Notes under the pieces: generated by a model
Seen by the model: the letters and a program-made list of their open reading frames with translations, nothing else
Database searches by the model: none
Told to the model about the DNA's origin: nothing
In this document: positions 1 through 5,879 of the stretch, one piece after another
Layout of the letters: each line of letters opens with the position of its first letter
Position numbering within the stretch: position 1 is the first letter of the stretch
Assembly (NCBI GenBank): GCA_964609655.1
Contig: CAZSUA010000299.1
Location: 1-7,111 of the forward strand
Direction: 5' to 3'
DNA length: 7,111 nucleotides
Source: JBBRRP01 sp964609655
GTDB taxonomy: Bacteria; Myxococcota_A; Polyangia; Polyangiales; Polyangiaceae
Program-made: the position numbers and the translations under genes

Positions 1-334
1 GCCCGGCGCCGTCGTCCCCACCCAAAAGAACGCGTGGCAAGCGAAGGGTCTGTCGGAAGCCAAAGCCAAGGACATCACTCATTTGCATGCGTGTCCAAAC
101 GTCGACCAAACGCCGCGCGCCCTGCACCGGATCTTCAAGATGCGACGCCAAGAAGGAGCAGTTAATCGCACCAACGCTCGTACCGCACAGAAAATCGACG
201 CGGGGAGAACGCCCCCTTTCGCCCGAGAGCTCATCGAAAATGTACGAGAGCACGCCCGCCTCATACGCACCGCGGGCACCACCCCCAGCCATCACCACCG
301 CCAGCTTGCGCGGCAGCCATCCCTCAGCAGTCAG
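1..334 (-). CDS. Patatin-like phospholipase, N-terminal part (runs off left edge)
   Basis: Patatin-like (PNPLA) enzymes are serine acyl hydrolases of phospholipids and other acyl lipids, using a Ser-Asp dyad. On the minus strand the frame reads KLAVVMAGGGARGAYEAG, the first beta strand plus the glycine-rich oxyanion-hole motif, and then CGTSVGAIN, the GxSxG nucleophile elbow (Ser codon 178-176). The catalytic Asp (DGG/DGA motif) lies beyond the window, so only about the first 110 residues are visible. No signal peptide is evident, which suggests a cytoplasmic enzyme. The frame is open from 454 downward, and the only ATG (292) would remove most of the first strand. Possible starts are CTG 334 (overlaps the kinase TGA by four bases, with GGGGAGG five bases upstream), CTG 316, GTG 298 or TTG 382. 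I give 334, but the start is uncertain. The close spacing after the kinase gene indicates co-transcription. Family assignment is firm; substrate is unknown. Confidence 0.86.
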   Translation of the reverse strand, partial: MTAEGWLPRKLAVVMAGGGARGAYEAGVLSYIFDELSGERGRSPRVDFLCGTSVGAINCSFLASHLEDPVQGARRLVDVWTRMQMSDVLGFGFRQTLRLPRVLLGGDDGAG

Positions 335-3300
335 AGCGCCCTCCCCGTTGCAGATCCGGTGCCTGCTGCGGCCGCTACCCAAGCTGCCAGCCGGGGCGTA
401 TCCAAATCCGAAAGTAACTGGAGCACCGAAGGCCTCATCAAGAATCTTCCCCGACTATCAGCGTGACGCACAGCTCCCAAGACGTTTCTCACATACAGGG
501 TAGACCTTCGACGCAATTCCGCAACCTGCGTCGCCCCACCTCGCTCCAAGGCCTCGCAACAAAGCGCCCGAGTCTGGATCCCATATTCGGTACCTTGCAA
601 CGTTTCAAGCGCTCCCATGGCCATGGTGGCTAAGAGTATGCCGTTGTGGTTTTCCCCAAGGTCGACCCTGGCTACAGCTTCGATCGCCATCGCGTAGAAC
701 AAGAATGAAACGTAGGCCTGCGCCTCGGCCGAATGGCGCGCCTCGAAGGCATACAGCACGGCTTGTTCTTTCTGACCACAGGCACGAGCAAAAAGTGCCC
801 GCACGATCTTTTCGTGCACCGCGTCGTAGGGATTCTGAGTGACGGCCGCCAACGCGCCCGCGTCGCCGATCAGTGGCTCGGCCGCTTCCCAATCGCCGAT
901 TTCTATCATCACGGAGGCCGTTGAGAGCAGTGTGTCGGCGCGCGCATCTTGATCGGCGTAGCGTTCATGGGCCAGGCGCGCTCGCTTCATATAAGCTAAG
1001 CCGCGTGGGGCGTCACCGAGCGCGGCATGCGAACGACCAATCGTGCACAATGTCTTCGCGATCTGAAAACGACCGCCGATCGCTAAATCGATCTGAATTG
1101 CGTTCAGGGCCAACGCGATGGCATCTTCGTAGCGGCCCAAGACGAACATCGCATAGGCCAGCGAATTTTTGGCCCGCGCTTCCATGCGGCGCGCGCCGCA
1201 GCGCTTGAAAACGGCGATGGCTTCAACATAACCCTGAACCGCTTCGTGCACACGGCCAACTCGGCGCAGCAGTGTTCCGCGGGAGCGCAACACTTCGGCA
1301 CGAATGCGTTCAGGCACATTGGGATCAGCGGCGATCTCAAGCGCCCTATCCATCGCAGAAAGCGCAGCCTGGACGTCCCCCAAATCTCTCCATGTTTCTG
1401 CCAGAAGGACGTAGGCTTGCACCTGCAGAATCGCAGAGCCCGCCTGAGCCGCCATCTGTTCCGCATACTCTGCGGCCGTTAGCGCGCGTTGGAAACGCCC
1501 CGCATCAATGTGGTAGCGAGCGGTGCGGAGAAAAGCTGTTGCGGCCCAATACGGGCTCTTGCTCTGCTTGGCGAGTGCGCGGAGGCCTTCTAGGTGTTCC
1601 TTCCGTTGACGCCAGCGACCCTGGTTTCGATAAATCGCCTCGAGCGCCTCGTGCGCTTCGAGCCCACGTAGGCTATTTTTTCTGATCAAACTGACGACAC
1701 GCCGATAAAACCTGAGTGCGAGCTCGGTCTGATAGCCAGAGCGGGCAGCCGCTCCCGCTTCAAGATAGTAATCTGCAGCCCGTTGGTGCGCGCCCCCGCG
1801 TGCAAAATGGCCAGCCACGATCGCTGCCGAGAGCCCTTGGCCAAGCGCTGAGTTCACCAGTGTCACGGCGAGCCTGCGATGCATACGGCGTTTTTGATCG
1901 GCGCTGAGTCCCAGATACGCAACGTCGCGCGTGAGTGGATGCCGAACGTCGACGTCGGGACCGCGCTGGTAGGTGAGGCGCCGTGCGTTCAGCCGTGCAA
2001 CGGCCTCTTCGAGAGCNNNNNNNNNNNNNNNNNNNNNNNNNNNNNNNNNNNNNNNNNNNNNNNNNNNNNNNNNNNNNNNNNNNNNNNNNNNNNNNNNNNN
2101 NNNNNNNNNNNNNNNNAGCTGCACACCCAAATGACCTTCAACCAGCGCAAGCTGGTGCTCCGCCTGCAGACCGACCAACTCAGCTCGCACAAAGCCTTCA
2201 ATGAGCGGAACGACACGCTCGTCGGGACGCGTGATCAGCAACAGTAAGATCGGCCAGGCTTCATGCTTCTTTGCCAGATCAGCGATGATTTCCATGCTCG
2301 GGCGATCACTCCACTGGACCCCATCCAGAACAACTACCAACGGCGCATCCTCTGCTGCGCGCTGAAGCAGTTGGCGGAGGCCCTCGTTCACCTGCTGCCT
2401 GAGCAAGGCGCTATCCCCTTCATCCAAACCCGATACCGTGTGCCCGGTGGCCAGCTCAGCCATGCGCTGAGCCAAATGCTGTGCCGGGGCCGAAGCTCCT
2501 GACGCGGCAAAAACCCCCGCAATCCGGGCCATCGCTGGCGCCACGGGCTCCCCCATCTGAATGCCGGTAAGCTGTCGTGCCCACTCCGCGATATTGGCGT
2601 ACGGGATCTCACTTTGGACGGGTGAACACTCAACACGCAGCACCCGCGCATCGGGTGGAAGCTCATTCAAGAAGGCATTAACGAGAACCGTCTTCCCAAT
2701 ACCCAGCTCGCCGAAAATCACACGAGCATCAACCCGTGACGGCTTTCCAACCCCGACCACCGAAGTGTACGCGCTATGGAGATCAGCGAGCTCCGCGTCA
2801 CGACCCACAATTTCATTGGGCACCCGCGCTGCTGCCTCCAGCCGTTCGTCGCGCGTGAGCGGGCGCAGTAGCGAGTACGTGCGCATTTCGCGCGGCAGGG
2901 CGAGCGCCTCGGTGCTGTTAAGCTTGATACTCGGCGCATCCCCCCAACGAAAATCTCGCCGCAGCAAGCGGTACAGGCCTCCGGCCACCCAAGTGGCCCC
3001 AGCTGGGGCTCGATCTCCCAGCAAATCGGCCAAATCACTGCCCGGTTCGCCCAACTCGTGCTCAACCAGGTGCCCGCCTTGTTCGCGACGCCCCGTGGCG
3101 ATCGCGCGCACAATCCCTACGCTCGCCGAGATCGGAGCCTCGAGGTGGGAGCTCGATCCGGAAATGGCCTCATGCACGTCCACCGCAAGCCAAGCCGCAT
3201 CACTCGCAGCCCGCGCAGGATTCGCTGTTAGCCCGACAATTGCGCGAGCTTTTCCCATCGTTTCTGAAATACTGACCGCGTTTGGATTCTCTTCCCAAGA

Positions 3301-4539
3301 CCAACGCGCCCCACGTTTAAAAGCGATTTCTTCGAGTGTCGCTCGAAGTTGGATCAGGAAGCGCTCACCCTCAACAGCACCCATTTCTTTCTTGAGCTCC
3401 TCGCGTCCCCGTAGGCGCAACGTCACGATGGCCACATGGCGCACTTCGCGCCCGCGACGTTCTTCTAAGCGCTCACCCGGTAACGGTTGTCCAGGCCCGG
3501 TGCGCTCGTCTTCCCACGCAACATCCAAGTCGTCTTCCTGCTCGACCTCGGGACCCTGCGCGTCGGCATCGGGGGCCGAAACCACTTCCGCCATTTCAGG
3601 CTCTCGGCTGATCAGTTCTTGAAGCTTTGCTTCAAGAACCTGTGAATCTACCAGGCTTTGACTCTCAAACAGCACCCGAGAAATGGCAAAAGCAAAATCG
3701 CGGGCTGAGGCAAAGCGCTCATCAGCATCCCGCTTGAGCGCTTTCATGACGATGCCTTCCACTTCCGGCGGCACTTGCGTGACGAATGTGCTGGGCGGTT
3801 CCGCGGTGCCAGCACGCACCGCTTCGAGTAGCTCATTTCCCTCGAGCGCTCCGCGCAGCGGCCTGCCAGTGAGCAGCTCGTGAAAGACGACGCCCAGCGA
3901 ATAGACATCAGTTCTCAAATCGGCGCGCTCGCCCCTCGCCTGCTCGGGGGACATGTACGCCGTCTTCCCTTTGAGCACGCCTTCTTCGTCGCGGAACATG
4001 TTGGCTGAAGCGATTCCAAAATCAGCGATTTTTACCGCACCGTCATAACTCAGCAGGATGTTTTGGGGCGACACGTCGCGATGCACGATCGCGAGCGGAG
4101 CGCCGGCATCGTCGCGGCGGGAGTGGGCGTAGTGGAGACCTTTGGCAACTTCCCCAATGATGTAAGCGGCTACGTAAGGAGGGAGTCGTCGCTCTTTTCC
4201 GCGGGCCGCGTGCATGAGCTTGCGAAGATCCGGGCCGTCGACGTGCTCCATGCTGAGCAGCTGGCCATCCTCGCCATAATCTTGAAAGTCATAAACTTGG
4301 ACGATGTTGGGGTGATTGAGGCGCGTTGCTAACTGCGCCTCCTCGGCAAACATCGTGCGAAATCGCCGGGAAGCCCCAAATTTCGGCAAAATCCGTTTAA
4401 CCACGAGTTGCTTGAAGGTGCCCTCCGCGCCGCGCTTTCGGGCGAGAAATACCTCCGCCATGCCACCCACACCGAGACGCCGCACAATCTCGAAGTCGGC
4501 CAGGCGCTTTGGGACAGGACGGTCCTTTGCTTCGCTCAT
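331..4539 (-). CDS. Multidomain Ser/Thr protein kinase: kinase, degenerate cyclase-like domain, AAA_16/STAND ATPase, TPR-like array (interrupted by assembly gap)
   Basis: Large cytoplasmic signalling protein, 1402 residues as assembled. The kinase domain (about 16-290) has glycine loop GVGGMAEVF (23-31), VVK with K48, E66/E67 of helix C, HRDVSPQN (H153, D155, N160), DFG (173-175) and SPE (197-199), so it should phosphorylate Ser/Thr. An acidic linker follows (about 310-360). Residues about 365-565 follow the class III nucleotide-cyclase fold order, but the catalytic positions are substituted. Next is an AAA_16/STAND ATPase starting at IVGRDAEL (577), with Walker A GELGIGKT (610-617) and Walker B VVVLDGVQWSD (D739). 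After the 100-N gap (residues 808-841), ALEEAVARL and HPLTRDVAY (H867) are typical of the end of this ATPase module. A helical TPR-like array runs from about 900 to 1330. No membrane segment is seen. The ATG start has only a weak ribosome site. The layout resembles PknK/AfsR-like regulators: ATP-driven oligomerisation and TPR sensing would gate kinase output (inference). The patatin gene follows directly. Confidence 0.93.
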   Translation of the reverse strand: MSEAKDRPVPKRLADFEIVRRLGVGGMAEVFLARKRGAEGTFKQLVVKRILPKFGASRRFRTMFAEEAQLATRLNHPNIVQVYDFQDYGEDGQLLSMEHVDGPDLRKLMHAARGKERRLPPYVAAYIIGEVAKGLHYAHSRRDDAGAPLAIVHRDVSPQNILLSYDGAVKIADFGIASANMFRDEEGVLKGKTAYMSPEQARGERADLRTDVYSLGVVFHELLTGRPLRGALEGNELLEAVRAGTAEPPSTFVTQVPPEVEGIVMKALKRDADERFASARDFAFAISRVLFESQSLVDSQVLEAKLQELISREPEMAEVVSAPDADAQGPEVEQEDDLDVAWEDERTGPGQPLPGERLEERRGREVRHVAIVTLRLRGREELKKEMGAVEGERFLIQLRATLEEIAFKRGARWSWEENPNAVSISETMGKARAIVGLTANPARAASDAAWLAVDVHEAISGSSSHLEAPISASVGIVRAIATGRREQGGHLVEHELGEPGSDLADLLGDRAPAGATWVAGGLYRLLRRDFRWGDAPSIKLNSTEALALPREMRTYSLLRPLTRDERLEAAARVPNEIVGRDAELADLHSAYTSVVGVGKPSRVDARVIFGELGIGKTVLVNAFLNELPPDARVLRVECSPVQSEIPYANIAEWARQLTGIQMGEPVAPAMARIAGVFAASGASAPAQHLAQRMAELATGHTVSGLDEGDSALLRQQVNEGLRQLLQRAAEDAPLVVVLDGVQWSDRPSMEIIADLAKKHEAWPILLLLITRPDERVVPLIEGFVRAELVGLQAEHQLALVEGHLGVQXXXXXXXXXXXXXXXXXXXXXXXXXXXXXXXXXXALEEAVARLNARRLTYQRGPDVDVRHPLTRDVAYLGLSADQKRRMHRRLAVTLVNSALGQGLSAAIVAGHFARGGAHQRAADYYLEAGAAARSGYQTELALRFYRRVVSLIRKNSLRGLEAHEALEAIYRNQGRWRQRKEHLEGLRALAKQSKSPYWAATAFLRTARYHIDAGRFQRALTAAEYAEQMAAQAGSAILQVQAYVLLAETWRDLGDVQAALSAMDRALEIAADPNVPERIRAEVLRSRGTLLRRVGRVHEAVQGYVEAIAVFKRCGARRMEARAKNSLAYAMFVLGRYEDAIALALNAIQIDLAIGGRFQIAKTLCTIGRSHAALGDAPRGLAYMKRARLAHERYADQDARADTLLSTASVMIEIGDWEAAEPLIGDAGALAAVTQNPYDAVHEKIVRALFARACGQKEQAVLYAFEARHSAEAQAYVSFLFYAMAIEAVARVDLGENHNGILLATMAMGALETLQGTEYGIQTRALCCEALERGGATQVAELRRRSTLYVRNVLGAVRHADSRGRFLMRPSVLQLLSDLDTPRLAAWVAAAAGTGSATGRAL
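340..346 (-). promoter_or_regulatory. Candidate Shine-Dalgarno for the patatin gene, inside the kinase 3' end
   Basis: GGGGAGG read on the minus strand lies in the last codons of the kinase gene. It is five bases upstream of a CTG (334-332) that overlaps the kinase stop codon. It would support translational coupling of the patatin gene to the kinase gene, but the sequence may simply encode the kinase C-terminus, and CTG is a rare start codon. Confidence 0.3.
2017..2116. other. Assembly gap of 100 Ns inside the kinase gene
   Basis: Exactly 100 unknown bases, the conventional placeholder for a gap of unknown length. It falls between the STAND ATPase core (last readable residues HLGVQ) and the ALEEAVARL segment. 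The frame continues across it as written, but since the true length is unknown this continuity proves nothing. Proteins of this layout normally have far more than 34 residues here, so coding sequence is probably missing. Confidence 0.97.
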
Positions 4540-4581
4540 GCTAGCTGCCAGACGAAGACTACCTGCGGTGCTCGACCGGGG

Positions 4582-4620
4582 CCATGCTCAATTCGGGCTC
4601 CCAATGGGAAATGAGCATGG
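4582..4620. promoter_or_regulatory. Long inverted repeat, candidate operator between divergent genes
   Basis: CCATGCTCA (4582-4590) and TGAGCATGG (4612-4620) are perfect inverted 9-mers. After one A/A mismatch (4591 against 4611) the symmetry continues with TTC (4592-4594) against GAA (4608-4610), giving 12 of 13 paired positions around a 13-base centre. A smaller palindrome, CCCAATGGG (4600-4608), sits inside. There is no T-tract, and the element lies between two divergent starts rather than after a gene, so a protein-binding operator is more likely than a terminator. No cognate regulator is visible in the window. Confidence 0.55.
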
Positions 4621-4664
4621 TAGGGTCCCGGCCCAAGCGAACCCACGCTGACATGGAACGGATC

Positions 4665-4670
4665 AGGGAG
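4665..4670 (+). promoter_or_regulatory. Ribosome binding site of the beta-barrel gene
   Basis: AGGGAG lies seven bases before the ATG at 4678. This good Shine-Dalgarno match at normal spacing, together with the signal peptide that begins at this ATG, fixes the start. Confidence 0.75.
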
Positions 4671-4677
4671 ATAACGG

Positions 4678-5808
4678 ATGCGACACAGCCTCGGGCTCAT
4701 TAGCAGTATCTTGCTCTTTTCAAGCCACTCTTTCGCCCAAATTGAAGGTCTCGACGTCGAGGACGATTCAAAGGAAGCGCCTAAAGCGGAAGAATCGCGC
4801 CGGTCGAGTTCGGAGTACGACTCCAACGACCTCGCTTACAAAGAGAAGAGCGATGCAGGGCCGTTCGCGCCGAAGAGCCAAGCTGTGAAGGCCGAGGAGC
4901 AGGCCAAGAAGGGCGAAGGCCCTTTGAGTTCCACCCGCAACAAGCCACGAAAGCCGCTTAACCTCGGGACCGATTTTCTCATTGGATTTGGCAAGGCGCC
5001 GATCCCGGGCCCCGGGAACACAACGACCAACGATACGACGGGCCTGGCATTCACGGTGGGAGGCACCTACGACGTCAGCCCCAAAATCAGCCTCGGGCTC
5101 GTCATTCCGTGGGCAACTTCAGGCGTCCACACACAGGAAAATCCTTCGACGTCGCAGAGCGTTTTTGGCTCGCCACTTTTGCTAGGGGAGTACCACACGC
5201 CGTTCGGGCGCCTCAGCGACTTAACAGCGTTTGTTGGGATCGGCCTGCCCCTAGGTCAAGGGGACCTTGACCCCACCAAGACCGACACCAAGAAATCCCA
5301 GCAGGGCCAAGCGGCGCGTTTTGCAGATGCTTCCTATGGCTATCGCTCGGGTGAATACTTCATGCCCCGCACGATCCCGTTCGTCCCGGGCATCAAGCTC
5401 GCGATGTACCGCGGACGGCTCGAAGCACACGGCTCCACGAAGCTGCTCCTCGCCTTCAACCAAGGCAACATTCAGCGGCCCAACCTGCTGGGAAGCGGCA
5501 CGATCGAGAAAAAGAGTGTGGCCTTCCGCAGCGTCACGGAGCTCGGCGCCACCTATGAGATTCTCGACAAAGGGCTGCTCTTCGCCGGGCTCGACGTTTG
5601 GATGGCGATCCTGGGAAGCGATCCGGTGGAGTTCTCGTCGGCGATCGATGCCAAAGGGCCGAGCCCCGTCCAATTGGGCGTTGAACCCAGAATTGGCACG
5701 ACGCTGGGACCCATTACGCCGACGGTCGGATACCTCCTACCAGTGGGTGGTAGGCTTTCAGACGCTGGGATTTCAGGGCTTCGCCTGGGCGCCACAGCTG
5801 CATTTTAG
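4678..5808 (+). CDS. Secreted outer-membrane beta-barrel protein with charged N-terminal linker
   Basis: The 376-residue product starts with a Sec signal peptide: R2 and H3, then a hydrophobic core (about 5-16), with likely signal peptidase I cleavage after SFA (18-20). Residues 21 to about 93 are charged, rich in Lys, Glu, Asp and Ser, and look disordered. From about 94 (LNLGTDFLIGFG) alternating hydrophobic/polar strands separated by short turns appear, for example ISLGLVIPWAT, LTAFVGIGLPLG, LLFAGLDVWMAIL and TPTVGYLLPVGG. The last strand, ISGLRLGATAAF, ends in Phe, the classic C-terminal signal for insertion by the BAM complex. A longer polar loop lies around 195-230. The architecture supports an outer-membrane barrel; the ligand or transport role is not recognisable. 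It diverges from the kinase gene and is followed 71 bases later by a second exported protein on the same strand, so the two may form an operon. No TPR, peptidoglycan-binding or enzymatic motif was seen. Confidence 0.85.
   Translation: MRHSLGLISSILLFSSHSFAQIEGLDVEDDSKEAPKAEESRRSSSEYDSNDLAYKEKSDAGPFAPKSQAVKAEEQAKKGEGPLSSTRNKPRKPLNLGTDFLIGFGKAPIPGPGNTTTNDTTGLAFTVGGTYDVSPKISLGLVIPWATSGVHTQENPSTSQSVFGSPLLLGEYHTPFGRLSDLTAFVGIGLPLGQGDLDPTKTDTKKSQQGQAARFADASYGYRSGEYFMPRTIPFVPGIKLAMYRGRLEAHGSTKLLLAFNQGNIQRPNLLGSGTIEKKSVAFRSVTELGATYEILDKGLLFAGLDVWMAILGSDPVEFSSAIDAKGPSPVQLGVEPRIGTTLGPITPTVGYLLPVGGRLSDAGISGLRLGATAAF
5254..5272 (+). repeat. Perfect hairpin inside the beta-barrel gene
   Basis: GGTCAAGG (5254-5261) and CCTTGACC (5265-5272) are perfect inverted 8-mers around a three-base loop. 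They encode part of the polar loop LGQGDLDP. The structure may be accidental; no T-run follows it. Confidence 0.35.
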
Positions 5809-5817
5809 CCGAATCCA

Positions 5818-5842
5818 AGCTCTGCACGGCGGGGGTAGAGCT
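5818..5842 (+). repeat. Short inverted repeat in the 71-base spacer after the beta-barrel gene
   Basis: AGCTCT (5818-5823) and AGAGCT (5837-5842) can pair around a 13-base loop just after the beta-barrel stop codon. No T-tract follows, so it is not a standard intrinsic terminator. It could be a weak mRNA structure between two co-transcribed genes or chance. The 9-mer AGCTGCATT also occurs twice here, at 5796-5804 and 5839-5847. Confidence 0.35.
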
Positions 5843-5879
5843 GCATTCTGTTGTGGCCAGCGTGTATGCTGGACGCCTG

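Larger units (their letters stand above)
4540..4677. promoter_or_regulatory. Divergent intergenic region with presumed promoters for both gene pairs
   Basis: This 138-base segment separates the leftward kinase start codon from the rightward beta-barrel start codon, so promoters for both directions must lie here or inside the flanking genes. I could not recognise a convincing -35/-10 pair or a sigma-54 element in either direction. Its main visible structure is the inverted repeat at 4582-4620. Confidence 0.6.

Noticed and set aside
83..503. Two plus-strand open frames over the patatin and kinase 3' end
   Set aside because: Their products are low-complexity and motif-free, and the minus strand here encodes the patatin motifs GGGARGAY and GTSVG.
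2844..3447. Active adenylate or guanylate cyclase
   Set aside because: The fold order fits, but the metal aspartates and the Asn/Arg pair are substituted, so I call it degenerate rather than an enzyme.
2561..3622. A 353-codon open frame on the plus strand
   Set aside because: It is antisense to the cyclase-like and linker part of the kinase gene. Its translation is Ser/Arg/Pro-rich with no recognisable fold, as expected for a GC-rich antisense shadow, while the minus-strand product has clear motifs.
5736..5754. Inverted repeat CCTACC / GGTAGG near the end of the barrel gene
   Set aside because: A six-base stem fully inside coding sequence; expected by chance and without a T-run.
5818..5842. 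Intrinsic terminator after the barrel gene
   Set aside because: The stem is only six pairs with a large loop and no following T-tract.
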